Below are positions 33,516-45,950 of a DNA stretch of 64,000 nt, piece by piece (position 1 is the stretch's first letter; the number at the start of each line of letters is the position of its first letter). The position numbers were made by a program, and so were the translations under genes. The notes beneath the pieces were generated by a model, which saw only the letters and a program-made list of their open reading frames with translations, did no database searches and had not been told where the DNA came from. This stretch comes from Vesta saturnalis. Taxonomy: Eukaryota; Arthropoda; Insecta; Coleoptera; Lampyridae. The stretch is from positions 442,001-506,000 of the forward strand of contig JARFJB010001962.1 of NCBI GenBank assembly GCA_036346205.1, read 5' to 3'.

Positions 33516-35921
33516 CCCTTAACCACCATCGTGCGGTCACAGAGACCGCTTCCGATTTTCATTGTTTAGTATTTTCCCCTCCTCTTACCATAGAGGCTTT
33601 TGCGGCACAGTACCTTCAATCCACATTCTTCTCAGTGTGTTTCCAGGCGTAGAAGGCGGTAAGTCCGTTTATAATCGAGCTACGTGAATTTGAATTAGAA
33701 TTTCGTTACCGATCACAGTGACCGCACGACGGCGTTATCGTAACTTTTTTAACATTTAGTTTTTATGATGGATAATCAACCTGGACCATCAAAAAGAGTA
33801 AAATATTGCAATGTTTTGGATAACAATTTTGAGGAAACATGTTTACAATGGCATGAAGAAAATGATAGTGAATACAGTGATACGGAAAATCTTGACGAAG
33901 ACATTTATGTATTTAGTGAGCATGAAAGTGATTCAGAGGTTGAAGGAGAATATGATGAAGCAGAAGGTGGGGGTGAATTAGAGGAAAAACACTCAAGTGA
34001 TAAATCTGAAGATGAAATTGAAGTAAAAACAGGAAAAATTATTATGGTAAAAACAGATTCAAATGGTGTTCTGAATCATTCAGTCTCGCACCAGAACTTT
34101 ACAGCACAATATTATAATGCAGTTGCCAGGTTTGCGTCCAAGTGCTAGGTTTGGAGATAAAGCAGATCCTCTTGAAACGTGGAGTGTGTTGTTTAATGAA
34201 AGAAATGTTACTTACAATACTACGATGGACAAACTTAAAAATTGAAAAAGAAATAAGTAAATGTTCACGAACTTCAAGACCAGAACTAAAAGATTTAGAC
34301 TTAACTGCACGAAAAGCGTTCATCGGTCTACTATTTTATACAGCAGCATTTGTTTCGAATCATGAAAAAATTGAAAGAATGTTTGCAACTGATGGATCTG
34401 GTAGGGATATTTTTCGTACGGTTATATCTAAAAACAGACTCTCCTTTTTGTTAATTTGCTTGCGATTCGACGACCCTGATAGTAGAGACGAGAGAAAACA
34501 AAGTGATCCTGTGTCTCAGAAATTTTTAATCAGTTCATTACAAATTCTCAGGCTGCTTATTCTTTGAGTGCCAATACTTGTATTGACGAAATGCTTGTAT
34601 CCTTTAGAGGTAAATGCAAGTTTAAAATGTACATGCCAGCAAAGCCATGCAAATACGGTCTGAAAATAATGTGCTTGACCGACGCCAGAAACGGTTATTT
34701 TTATAATGGTTACATCTACAGTGGCAAAGATACTGACGGGATTGGTCTGGCAGAAGAGTTAAAAAAATTCAGTAAGCCTACACAAGCGGTTCTAAGACTA
34801 GTACAACCGATTTTTAATACAAATAGAAATGTGACAGTCGATAATTGGTTTATGTCGATTGAAATGTCGGAGCAGTTAAAAAACAATGGCCTGACGTGTG
34901 TGGGCACACTCAAGAAAAACAAAAAAGAAATTCCACTCCAATTTCTTCCTACTCCAAGAAAAGAAGTGGGTTCATCAATTTTCAGATTTACAACAAATAT
35001 GACATTAGTTTCCTACGTCTCGAAAAAAAACAAAGCAGTACTTCTGCTTTCATCAATGCATCATACAAAATCCATTGATAGGGATAATAATAAAGCAAAA
35101 ATTATTTCCCTATACAACACCACTAAAGGTGGAGTAGACTCCCTCGATGAAAAGTGTGCTAAGCATTCCACGAGCCGTCATACTCAACACTGGCCAATGG
35201 TTATCTTTTTCCGATTACTTGATATTAGTGGGGTCAATTCAATCCTACTTCATCATTCTCACAAAGACAGGGTCGAGTTAGAAAAAGCCGATTTTATCAA
35301 ATTACTAGCTGACCAATTAGTACGACCTCATTTGGAAAGAAGAATGGTTCAACAACGTATACCATGTGAACTAAGATTAAATATCAGAAGAATATTAGGA
35401 AATCCTGAAATTACAATTCCAGCTAATGAAGAAAAATTAGAAAAGCGTAAGACATGTTATATACGTACCCTCCTAAAATCAAAAGAAAAACTTTTCATCT
35501 ATGTCATAAAGCCGTATGCTTGCAGTGTAGCACGCAACTATGTAATAATTGCAAGTATAAATTGTAAATTTTAAAACTTTGCAGTTTTTACATTTTACAA
35601 TATTTTTTTTAATAAGTTGTTACATCTTTCAACTTCAAGAAAGCACTTTTAGTTTGTTCGATTCTTTTTTGGTTTTTTCATAAATATTTTTTCACTATAG
35701 TATAAATGACTACCATACACACACAGTATTCTGTTTCAATAAAAATTTATATTCAGTGATTTTATATTTTTTTTTACTTAACACACAACTACAGCAGACA
35801 TCTCTTTCTTATAAAAAAAGAAAAAATGAAAAACATTGTCGATAAACAAAAAAAATGTATCGGTCACTGTGACCGCACGACGGTGACTGAGTTCCAAATA
35901 TCTGATGACGGTGGTTAAGGG
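33516..35921 (+). mobile_element. complete piggyBac element with TTAA target duplication
   Basis: TTAA at 33512-33515 and 35922-35925 flanks termini CCCTTAACCACC and GGTGGTTAAGGG. Close to each end is a subterminal CGTGCGGTCACAG.GACCG motif. It appears once at 33529, again inverted near 33713-33732, and at about 35856-35880 with a CGGTCACTGTGACCG palindrome. This gives the nested terminal plus subterminal inverted-repeat layout typical of piggyBac. The element is 2406 bp, about the length of autonomous family members. Confidence 0.9.
33765..35565 (+). pseudogene. piggyBac transposase, three frameshifts
   Basis: The ATG at 33765 (MMDNQPGPSKR) begins an acidic N-terminal domain. After a frameshift near 34125, the frame from 34142 carries the WTNLKIEKEI and LTARKAFIGLLFYTA blocks. 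A second frameshift near 34520-34565 leads to the 34564-35574 frame. The catalytic aspartates are all present there: D8 in CIDEMLVSFRGK, D93 in VTVDNWFM, and D192/D195 in KGGVDSLDEK. A third frameshift near 35465 moves the cysteine-rich C-terminus (CHKAVCLQC, LCNNCKYKL) out of frame. So the catalytic residues survive but the protein cannot be made from this copy. Confidence 0.9.
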
Positions 35922-35925
35922 TTAA

Positions 35926-36777
35926 CGCCCTTCATAAATTATCATTATTTGTAACTAAATTTGACAGAAGGGAGAGATTTACGTAATAATTCTAAGTACA
36001 GTGTCATTATAATCGGATGTGCATTTTTTAAGTTATTGTGACGACAGAAACACACAGTCACAGACATCAAGTTGAAAATGGTGTAATCTTTTTGAAGATG
36101 TAAAAAGGTGTGAATCTGGTGAAAACTCAAGATTGATGTTTTCTCGAAAACAATACATTCCTCTTGGCTTTACACATTAAAGACAACCCACTATATGATA
36201 ATAAACTTTTCCAACAATGCAGTAACAAAGTACCCATTATGTTAAATGTTGCACTAAAAACTGATTTTACGATACGTGTGTAAAACTAGGTTCTTTACTT
36301 TTCTTTTCTTCTTATTCACATGTTCAATTCAAAACTTGCTCTGCACAACATAATTAATTTATGTATTTTTATATTTTATAAAATTGTATAATCAAAACAC
36401 ATTTTTTATATTTAGGTGTTTATGCTGAACGGTGAGAAAAAATTAGCATAAACAAAACGATTGAAATTCTAAGAAAATTTAAAACGGTGCTTAATACACT
36501 TAAAACAAATTTAATATGTATATAAACAAGTTTCAGAACACATAGTTGATCCCATTTCAGAAATGTCATTTCCCTCAATGCTTTCCAGATTAATTAACCT
36601 CACAATTAATATTATCCTTATGTCCTTTTGGGTGTTAAAAAAACTTAACAAAAGAAACATAATTACATTATAAATAAGGAAAAACAATAGTATTAAAAAG
36701 TTTTTAATAGTTATTACAAAGACAATATGCAAGTTACAAATTTGTGTAAAATACGATCTAAACAAAATATCCATTTC
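35926..36777. other. 3' flank of the DUF4706 gene, no further gene
   Basis: AT-rich. On the minus strand an ATTAAA at about 36510-36515 could serve as a polyadenylation signal for the DUF4706 gene. This is weak. Confidence 0.35.
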
Positions 36778-37284
36778 TTACCAGTTATCTAATAAATCAA
36801 GACCAGTCTTAGGTAAATTGAATGATGATGATGATGTGTTTTTATCACAGGAATCTAGCCTTGTACTATTCTATAAATACCAATATTATCAATATGATAT
36901 AAATGTAGCTCGACTTACCTGTATTTTTAATGCCAAATTACTATCATTTTCATTAATTCTTTCAAACAATCTCAGATCTCTTTGACTAGGAGTTCGAAAA
37001 CTAAATGGGGCTGAATGTTCATCTCGATATGAAAAGTTATCATCCGATATCATTTTTGAAGCATAATTATTTTTACTTTTGTCATTGTGTTCAGAACGGT
37101 TGTACTTTAAACAAACTTCTGGTTTAATTATGCTTTCAGTTAGGATTTGATTTTGTTCATTTTCTGTTAGAGTTGACCATAATTTATCATAGGCAGCTTT
37201 GGTACTGTTCAAATCGGCATGTAGCCTTTTTGCTATTGGATTTAACTTACTAAAATATTGATCTGCTTCATGTTGTAGAGACAT
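36778..37284 (-). CDS. DUF4706 protein (C1orf198-like), two exons, complete
   Basis: Exon 1, 37284-36919 (122 codons), starts at the only in-frame ATG. It contains YFSKLNPIAKRLH, the LWSTLTENEQNQIL region and YRDEHSAPFSFRTPSQRDL, matching the N-terminal DUF4706 signature (YFSSLSP.A.KI ... DEHSAPFSW). It ends ATACAG/GTAAGT. Exon 2, 36870-36778, follows a 48-bp intron ending TTTATAG. It encodes NSTRLDSC, a Ser run, then LPKTGLDLLDNW and TAA; the family's proteins end in the same KTGFDFLDNW-like tail. The product is 152 residues, shorter than vertebrate members because the low-complexity middle is nearly absent. The function of the family is unknown. Both splice phases are 0 and no lesion is seen, so this looks like a functional host gene. 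Confidence 0.85.
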
Positions 37285-37867
37285 TTTATTGAGTATTATC
37301 ACATTAAGCTTATATTTAAAAGCGTATGAATTTTTTAATACCAATACACGAGGTATTTGACCTCGCCCATATTTACAGTAAATGTTCGATTGAAATAAAC
37401 TACTAACTTCACTTTATTCAATTTGTAAACATTGATCATATGATAAGATACAGTGTGATCCAAATGTTTAAAAACAGTGTATGCCACACTTTATAATATT
37501 TGAGTGAGCATAGCCAGTGGCGTAGCATGGTTTAAAGAATGAAAGTACAAGCCTTTTGAGGGGTTTTATAACTAGATTATGGAACAGATAGCCAAAATGT
37601 GACAATAAGTTTGTTGGTTTGCATTATGTAAATGCTTACGTATTAATTTCAGTGGAACTAAATTAAAAAATATAGTGTAATTTGTAACAGTTCCGTGAAT
37701 ATACTCAAAACAGTGGATTTGTACGAGTTATATTTAACATACAAAAAGCAACAGTTAACAAATACAAATCAATAAACGTTTGATACAAACAATAGAATTG
37801 TACTCAAATCAGTGCACTGGGATCAGTCGTGAGAAGAAATTAAATCCAAATCATATAAACAGTAGTA
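37285..37867. other. upstream region of the DUF4706 gene
   Basis: Should contain the minus-strand promoter, but no TATA/initiator pair is obvious. A lone hAT-like terminus CAGTGGCGTAGCA is present near 37524 without a partner. Confidence 0.4.
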
Positions 37868-39116
37868 CAGGGTTATTACAAATGATGTTCCCGATTTCTA
37901 TTATAAATATTACTGGATTAATCTGTTTTAAGACCATTTCAGTTGGTACCACTGGAAAGAAAAACTCATAAAGTTTTGTTTACATTGATTTAAGTACGTA
38001 TCAGCTATTTGTTAAAGTCAATTGTTGTCAATTGTGTAATGGCTGAATTTGAAGACAGGAAAGCATTTTATGGGTTGGATTATCACATCAACCAATCAGT
38101 TATTAGCGTGCAACGTTACTTTAGAACCAAATTTAATGAAGATCCTCCTAGCAGTCACAAGTGGTACTTGAATTTTAAGAGAAATTGGTGCATTTGTAAA
38201 AAGAAATCAACTGGACGGCCGTCAGTAAGCAATGACGCTGTACAGCAGGCAAGGGAAAGTTTTACGCGTAGTCCACAGAAATCTACTGTTAAATGCAGTA
38301 GACAGCTTGGTATACCACAGTCAACAGTTTGGAAAATTTTACGTAAACTTATAAATTTCAAGCCTTACAAACTTCAGCTTGTTCAAGCATGAAAAAAGTT
38401 CTAAGACTTTCTTTTTGTGAGAACATGTAGGCCTTGATGGAAAATTAAAACTATGTAAAATATTTAGTCTTTAGTGATGAAGCCACATCCTACTTGTGTG
38501 GTAACGTGAACAGACATAATGTCATAATATGGGGCTCGGAGAACCCACACACCTACATCGAGCACTTACACTCCGAAAGTTAATTTGTCTTGTACTATCA
38601 TTTACAACAAAGTGTACGGACCTTTTTTCTTTATTGGATAAACAATAAATGGGATAAATCTTGGATATGATGACGGAATGGCTTCTACCGAAATTAGAAC
38701 AAGAATCGCTAAACTTCATTCTGGACTTTAAAATCGGCTGCCTGGTAGATGAATCGGTCGTGCAGGTCCAAGTGATGGTGCACTCTTGAACTGGCCTCCA
38801 AGATCTCCGGACATCACCCTCTGTGATTTTTTTTGTGAGGATACATCAAACATAAAGTGTATACACCACCAGAAAGCATACCTGAGATCCCGACAACGGA
38901 TTACCAGAGCCATCGAAAGTATGGCAAAAGCTTGATTACACGCTTAACATCTGTCGTATCACAAGGGGTTCCCATATAGAACATTTCTAATTCTTGGCAT
39001 CTAGGATGAAACTTCTTGAGTTTTTCTTCAAGTGTAACTATTTTATTTTTTTGTATGATAAATAAAACTAGATTTATGTACACTTGAAATCATGAACATC
39101 ATTTGTAATAACCCTG
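37868..39116 (+). mobile_element. 1249-bp Tc1/mariner-type element with transposase remnant
   Basis: Ends are CAGGGTTATTACAAATGATG and its reverse complement (23 perfect bases), each flanked by TA. The transposase runs plus from about 38020 to 39010. It shows YFRTKFNEDPPSSHKW, TGRPSVSN, LGIPQSTVWKILRK and PYKLQLVQA up to a stop at 38390. Then, in other frames, it shows FSDEATSYLCGNVNRHN, IWGSENPH and finally LNWPPRSPDITLCDFF and RQRITRAIES. The middle block with the second catalytic Asp is heavily rearranged. It is a different lineage from the copies at 26.2, 57.4 and 62.4 kb but the same superfamily. Confidence 0.85.
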
Positions 39117-39512
39117 TACGTCCCGTACTGCTAAAAAGATCTAAGAGTAACAAAAAGACCTGTCGTTTATATGTACAATTGAGACAAAGGAAACAAGGAA
39201 TATGGCGTACACGATCAAATTAAGACATAGTGTTCATGAATTGAAGGCTCAAAGTAACACAAAAGAGACGCATACAAATCTCGAAGTGGTTGGTACATTG
39301 TTATACCAATTAATCCTTAATGTACTGTGTACGACTCGATATCTTAAGTCAGGTTTATATAACAACTAACAACTAAGATTAAAAGGTTAGGATGTAGACA
39401 TACATACTTGAATTTTTATAAAGATGCGTACACTGCATTTCTCTTAGTTACAAATTCATCACCGCAATCTGTATTCTATCCAACTTTTTTGTTGTATTCC
39501 CTCTGGATTTCG
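39117..39512. other. spacer, nothing recognised
   Basis: AT-rich sequence between two transposons. Confidence 0.4.
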
Positions 39513-41665
39513 TTATTGACTCCAATTTTTTTTTGTATTTCCCCTGGTTTTCGTTAATGAATTCTTCTTTTTAGTCCAGTCAATGAAATTAACTTTCTTT
39601 GCAGCTTTCTTGACATCCTTGGTGTTCTGGGCTAGTACCTTTTCTTCAAGAGCAACTTTGAAGGGAGTTGAAGTTAGAATTTCACTTTTTACTGCCTTCC
39701 TTTTTCTCGTTTCTATTCTTCTTTGGGTACAATTTGGTATGGGTGATAATTCTTCCAAAACTCTGATTGCGGGATTGCTATCTGAAGAAATAGAAGTACA
39801 TGATTTGAGTCGGTGATGGTGGTGTCTTTTCATTGATATTGGCGTGAACTTGAGCAACAACTGTAATTTCGTTCACACCAGAGCAAATCATATCTTCCGT
39901 AAGTTCATTGACCGTGACTGCCTTTTCTGATGAAGGCCCAGCACCAATTGTTGCATCTTCAATAGTTGCATGATTGACATTGGAGACCGTACTCTGGAGT
40001 ATACCATTACCAAAATTGTCAATAGCAGCATCAGGAATGTCAGTTATCATGGATGGGAGAAAGTGTAAGTCTGTAAATATATTTCTGTTCAAAGGATATA
40101 TTCCGGTACACTTAAAACCATTTTGAGCAATGTCCAAACGAACAGCACGGGAAAAAGTGTTGGCCACCAAAGCTGCTATATCATATTGCCCTATTCTCGC
40201 ACGTGGATGTGCTCTCATCCATAATGAACTTGCATCATTATAAGCGGCTTTGAATGGCTTCATAAATTTTCTGTCTAATGGTTGGATTTTGTGCGTCGTA
40301 TGCGGTGGAGTGCTTAGCATATGGATATAATTTTCACGAACATACAAAATTACCTCAAGATCTTTATGACTTCCATATCTGTCCAAAATTAAAAGAATAG
40401 GATTCGATTTAGTGGGCTGAGCATATTTAGCAAAATGCTTTAGCCATTTTAGAAATACGGAAGCATCCATCCAGCCATTGGTCTGTGCAACACTAACTGC
40501 CTCATGTGGTGCATTGAACATTAACCTATCATTCACCCCCTGTCTCTTAAATATAAGTAGCGGGGGAATGTAAATTCCGGTGACATTCATGCAAATCGTA
40601 ACAGTGACGTTTTGACCCCTCTCGGCGGGGGTTATTTTCCCAACTTGTTTTTTGACCTTTTGAGAAAGAACTCTTTCATTTCAGTGAACACAGGAAACAC
40701 CGGTCTCATCAGCATTGTATATGCGTGATGAACATTCATAAGGAACTCACGCTTATCAAAAAATAGATTAACCTGCGGTTTATTGAAACCAACAGCCCTC
40801 GCCAAGCTGGTTCCTTCTGGTGATTGTAAAGTGAGATCTGGGTGGCGCTTCAAAAATCCATAATAAAAATCTTTCCCAACCGTACCTCGTTGAACGTTGA
40901 ACCTGTGTTCAATTTTCAAATTTACTGCCAAATCGAAAGCAAGCTTCAAAAACTCTTTTCTTGTTAATGGCATTAATCTATTGTCCAAGTCTTACACGTG
41001 ACTAACAAGTAGGTTATCATATTTTTTATTAAAGGTAACCTCAATTCTACCAATATTGGGTGTTGCTTTAATTTCTAAACCATCCTTAAGAGTACTAACA
41101 CGTCTTTGAAGTGTGCTCTTCGGTATGTTGTACCTTTTCGTTGCGTCCCTTATGCTATGATTTTCTTCGGTTACATATTTTACAGCTTGGATGAGGTTAT
41201 TTTCGGTCCAAGAACCGCGGTTATTCCTTTAAACTTTGGCATTCTAAAATAAGAAATGAATAAGCTGTAAGATATTCCGTATTGTCCCGCGATACCCGAA
41301 ATTAACTTGTCCCAGGCTACCCGAATCGCCAAAAATATTCGAGCGTGTGGTGAATGCGTGTGGTGAATCTATTCAACCCGAAATTAAGCCGATATAACCT
41401 GCATGCGGTAGATACACATTAACTCACCTGATCAATTGATGATGTGCCTTAAAAACATAAACGAAACAAATAAAAAACTTGAAAAAACGCAAAAACTTCA
41501 ATATCAATTCCCTTGCTTCACTGCTCCTCATGAAAATTTGGAGGTTAGCTTATTATGCATCATTCACGCGCCTGTCTAGCATTAGTGGGATGCCAAAAAC
41601 ATTTGTTATTGCAATGTCCCGCGCTACCCGATGTCCCGCGTTACCCGACTTTCCCCTATCCGTGT
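39513..41665 (-). pseudogene. pogo/Tigger-like transposase (psq HTH + DDE_1), decayed
   Basis: On the minus strand a pipsqueak-type HTH is readable near 41220-41100 (AVKYVTEENHSIRDATKRYN across frames). A CENP-B-like block follows at 40988-40632, including FYYGFLKRHPDL. The DDE_1 core is at 40590-39778: GIYIPPLLIFKRQG, LILDRYGSHK (second Asp), PPHTTHKIQPLD (third Asp) and FKCTGIYPLNRNIF. A basic tail with KRKAVKSEILTSTPFK is at about 39780-39650, one frame over. Frame breaks lie near 40610 and 39800. Repeats TGTCCCGCG(A/C/T)TACCCGA at 41283, 41619 and 41634 probably belong to its terminal region near 41665. The opposite end was not found. Confidence 0.8.
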
Positions 41666-41889
41666 ATATAGCAACTAAGAACCAACAACTAACAATTATC
41701 ATTTTTAATTCTTGTACACGTGAGTTAAAATCGCAAATAGGAATGATTGTAGGGATACCAGCTCACAATATATCAATGAGAGTACAGCAAAACAAACGGA
41801 AACATTTTTTAGTGAAAAACAACTATTACCAATGTATCATTTAGGTTTTCAAATCAACCACATCACTAAAGAGCATTACTAAAAGTAGT

Positions 41890-42560
41890 TAACAATATTA
41901 CCACTAACATGAATGATTCTAAAATTAGTTTCCTTCTCCTGATGGATCAAAGCAACGCCTTTGATTTGGTTAACTTTGAACTACTGCTTAAAAAACTAAA
42001 AGACGTGGGATTTGATACCAAATGGTTTAGCGGTTACTTACAGGAAAGGTCTCAATGGGTATCATATGGGCATGGGAGACCAAATCCCATGTACCGCCAT
42101 GAGAGTACACTAGGTCCACTACTATTTTCGATATTCATCGCAAAATTACCAACCGAAATTGTGTTCTCCAACTACTACATGTATGCTGAAGATTTGCAAA
42201 TTTATATTTCCTGCAATGTAAAGGAAATTTCTGATACTATTTCAAAACTCAATGCAGTATCTCTAATAAGAGCAAAAATGATGCATTACAAGTCAACACT
42301 AACAAAACCTTCGCCATATGCATGACAGAAAACACATAAAGAAGATGAAGATGATCACCTTGGATTATGACCAAATTTATATCTATGGTACTAAAGTAAA
42401 ATCATCAAAAAATTTGGGATTAATGAAACACAAAAATCTTGAGTTTACTGAGCACGTTCGATAAAATTGTAAGTGAGGACATTGCTACGCTGAAACCGTT
42501 ATATAATCTTAAAATAATATTAGATGAAAAAATTAAGTTAATGTTAGTTGAGTTGAAAAA
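41890..42560 (+). pseudogene. LINE reverse transcriptase fragment (CR1/jockey-like)
   Basis: Plus frame 41909-42325 contains LLLMDQSNAFDLVNFELLL, HESTLGPLLFSIFIAKLP and YMYAEDLQIYI. The last is the active-site region with YADD changed to YAED. After a break, NTNKTFAIC-like sequence and VSEDIATLKPLYNLK continue to about 42560. Only the palm-to-thumb region is present. A tRNA-like gene starts 38 bases beyond the end. Confidence 0.75.
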
Positions 42561-42597
42561 TTATTATTAATTTTATTAGATACGTAAATAAAAAGTT

Positions 42598-42672
42598 TAC
42601 CTCGAGTAGGATTTGAACATACGACATGTACTTTGCTAAAGTACCGCTCTAACCAACTGAACTATCGAGATA
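42598..42672 (-). tRNA. tRNA-like gene, anticodon position AGC, best preserved copy
   Basis: On the minus strand the acceptor halves are TATCTCG and CGAGGTA (one G:T pair). The D arm GTTCAGTTGGTTAGAGC is canonical with GG in the loop. The anticodon arm GTACT-TTAGCAA-AGTAC places AGC in the anticodon. The T arm GTATG-TTCAAAT-CCTAC has one mismatch. A run of five T follows within six bases, as for pol III termination. It lacks the alanine identity pair G3:U70. About 20 bases upstream (AAGACAAAATTTACATCGAT) and 45 bases downstream are shared with the copy at 25337-25410, so the unit was duplicated with its flanks. Confidence 0.65.
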
Positions 42673-42887
42673 CCCAATCGATGTAAATTTTGTCTTTATG
42701 TATGTAAAGACAAAACAAAAAAAAACAATAAGTTTCTTAAGGATTTTCAGTCAGTTTAATACATACTTTAATTGTGTTTTAAAATGCACTTTCAAACATT
42801 AATGTAGGTAATGTCCAACGCCTTACATTTAAAACAAAATGTAAAAATACATTTGTAAGTATGAAAATGTAAACTTTGATCATTATT

Positions 42888-43245
42888 ACACATAATTAAA
42901 ATACTTATCTTCCTTGGATTTAAACGGTGTATTTTTGTATTTATATTTACATAATTCTAAAGGTTTGGTAACACTTACAGTTATCGTCCTCAGTAGTAGT
43001 AAAATCTTTTAGAATTGTTTAAGATGTTAGAACAAATTTATGAAATGTGAGAAAGTGAAAACGCAAATAGAACTTAAACACATAATTAAAATACTTATCT
43101 TTTTTAGGTTTAAATGGTGTATTTTTGTATTTATGTTTACACAAATGTAAACGTTTCGATAACACTTACAGTTACCGTCCTCAGTAGTAGTAAAATCTTT
43201 TAGAACTGTTTACGGTGTTAGAACAAATTTATGAAATATGAATAA
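42888..43245. repeat. direct repeat, two copies of about 165 bp, period 190
   Basis: Copies at about 42888-43050 and 43078-43245 both begin CACATAATTAAAATACTTAT. Both share GTGTATTTTTGTATTTAT, GTCCTCAGTAGTAGTAAAAT and GTTAGAACAAATTTATGAAA. A shorter related piece (ACACAATTAAAATACTC) is at about 52080-52160 within the ATG9 intron. No coding. Confidence 0.8.
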
Positions 43246-43435
43246 TTACGTCATTTTAAAATATAAATGACAATTAAAGTAACATTTAAAAACAATATAT
43301 ACATCCATGACCATATACGTGAAGGCTGCTAGATCATCGGAATTGTAATTTTGTAATCAAATAATTGACCCTTGTTACCTCTTAGGTAAGTTTATGTATT
43401 TAAGGTGCTTCCAGCAGTTCACCTTCACAAATATT

Positions 43436-43437
<2 letters not shown>

Positions 43438-43510
<73 letters not shown>
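43438..43510. repeat. (TA)n microsatellite
   Basis: About 70 bp of pure TA. Unlike the other TA tracts here, no CAGGG/CAGTG terminus is visible at its edges. Confidence 0.95.
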
Positions 43511-43513
<3 letters not shown>

Positions 43514-44590
43514 CTAATTCAGCTTTGAATATTTTGCACTCAATCACAAGTAAAATTTTAATTGGATCATTAAAATAAGTAGACCGCACCTAAACAGTTT
43601 TAGCTTCCATTTTGACCTAATTAATTCTAGCTTCTGTGGCTACATTCACCCAACGATTTAACTCCTGTTTTGATTGCAATATACCGGGTGTAACGATTAT
43701 CTGTATTACGTGAACTACTGTAAATGTTAAACATTTAATTTCATATGAATTTGTAATTCTTGTCTCGTAATTTTTATGTGTTCTGTACATTACTTTTCTT
43801 GTGGAAAAGGTTGTTCGGGCCAATTTATTTCCTATAAATTTCCTGATTACTTTGTTTGTTACGGTAGTTATTTACTGTGGACCGAACAAGCTTTCCAATT
43901 TACTGTATACTGTGTGAAGAATAAGGCAAGCAAGTTCAATAAGTAAGTATTTTTTTTCTTTATTAATTTTTTTTTATCTCACTAAACATCCCAATGGGAT
44001 TATGTGTTAAATTAGCCAATTCCGAATACGAACAGTAAGATCTTACAACGACCGGAAGAGGGCATATAATAGTTTTAATTTTTTTTCTTTCTAATTGAAA
44101 TTTAAATTATAATTGCCGTGGGCACAAGCTGAGGCTCACTGCTTGGCATCGTGGGCTTTGGTGGAATGTTAATTTATATATATTTTTTACTTTATTCTTT
44201 TGTCAGGATATCTACAATAAAAATTACTTTATCGGGGGAATTGTGAACTCATTTCTGCTTCCTCCTTTCATTCTTATTTTTTTGGTAAATCCTGTTTCAG
44301 GTTTTATAAGGTTTACTCCCCATTCAACACTTGTTGAGTATTTCCTTATTAAAGCCTGTGGCGCCTACTCATATCCGGTTCCTATCTAACCAGATTACTA
44401 TCAATTTAAGCTACACCTCCAAAACAACCACGCATCCGAGTGCTCTGCGGTCTTCCGACCGTACGCCTGAGCTTAGTCGAGCCCACTCATTCTTTTTATG
44501 CCATATGATGGTTAGACACGTGGCACACTGCATATTATTTTGTTATAAGTCGTCTTTGAAATTCAAATTCAAAGGTGTCATTACATGAAA
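43511..44590. other. non-coding stretch, nothing recognised
   Basis: No protein similarity was seen. The frame at 44331-44588 is probably spurious. Confidence 0.4.
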
Positions 44591-44594
44591 TATA

Positions 44595-45950
44595 CTCTGT
44601 TCCATCAACAACCGCATTAATTCTACTTGATTATTCAAAGGCCTTTGACACAATTAACCACCAGTTACTTTTTTCAATTTTGCATTTTATAGGTCTATCT
44701 CATTATGCCATAAATTTGATAAAAAGCTACTTTATAAATCGTTTTTAGTATGTCCAAACCAACAATGGTCAATCAGACCTTATGCAAATTTCTAGTGGAG
44801 TTCCACAGGGGTAGATCATAGGACCGCTACTGTATTGTGTATACAGTTCTAACATAATTGATTGTCTACAACATAGTAAAGCATATCTCTATGCAGATGA
44901 TACACAGCTGAAATACTCTTTTACTCACTCCGATCTAGCGGTGGCGAATAACATTATAAATAATGATATATATAACTTAGAGTGTAAGTCCAGAAAACAC
45001 AATCTCAGCTTAAATCCTTCTAAATCTACCTTTATTATTTTTGGCAAGTTCAAAGAAAAAATAGAGAATGACTTAAAAATAACAGTTAGTGATGTAAATC
45101 TTAAATGTTCACAAGTGGTACGGAACTTGGGCTTGGAAATGAACAATAATCTACGATTTCAAGAACATGTTACAAAATGTATTAAGAAATCGTACCTTGT
45201 TTAAAAATGTTATTTCCTCATCGCCATATACTTTCGCAAGCATTAAAACTACAATTAACAGAGTCACTCGTATTAAGTAATTTTAACTTTTGTGATGTAA
45301 TATACGGCCCATGCCTTACAAGTGCAGAAAAAAATCGTATTCAAAGAGTACAAAAATCATGTTTACGCTTTGTTTATGGCATAAGGAAATAACAACCCAT
45401 CACTTATAAATTAAAAGACGATAATTGGCTAAACATGGATAGCAGAAGGGTATTTCATGCTGCTGTACTTTACCATTCAATTATTTCTAAGGAAGTTCCA
45501 CCATACTTACACCAAAAAATCAGATACCGAAGCGATGTTCACAACGTTAACCTTAGATTTAAAGGACTTATTTCGCCTGCCTCCATCTTTTCGAACACAT
45601 ATGTTTCATCGATCATTTACATATAACGTCTATTCCCTATATAATAAACTGTTGCTGTCTCTCAAATGCCAATCACTATCGAATTTTAGATTTTTCTGCA
45701 GGAAACTATTGTTAACATCGCAAGCATAATTCATCCTATTAATGTATTTCAAACTTAATACATATCTGTATATTATTCGTTTGTACAAAACTAGCCTTAT
45801 TTCTTATCTCTTTTAGTTATGTTATAACTTAGGGTTAAAACTTAGATCAGTTATACTGCCTTTTAACCCTTTTTTTTTGCAATTCTAATTTATAATTTAA
45901 GCGCACCTTATCATAAGTATTACTTTCCATTTGTTATTGCAAAAAATAAA

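Noticed and set aside
37524..37537. hAT terminus CAGTGGCGTAGCA as evidence of an element
   Set aside because: No partner end or 8-bp duplication could be found, so only noted as a lone sequence.
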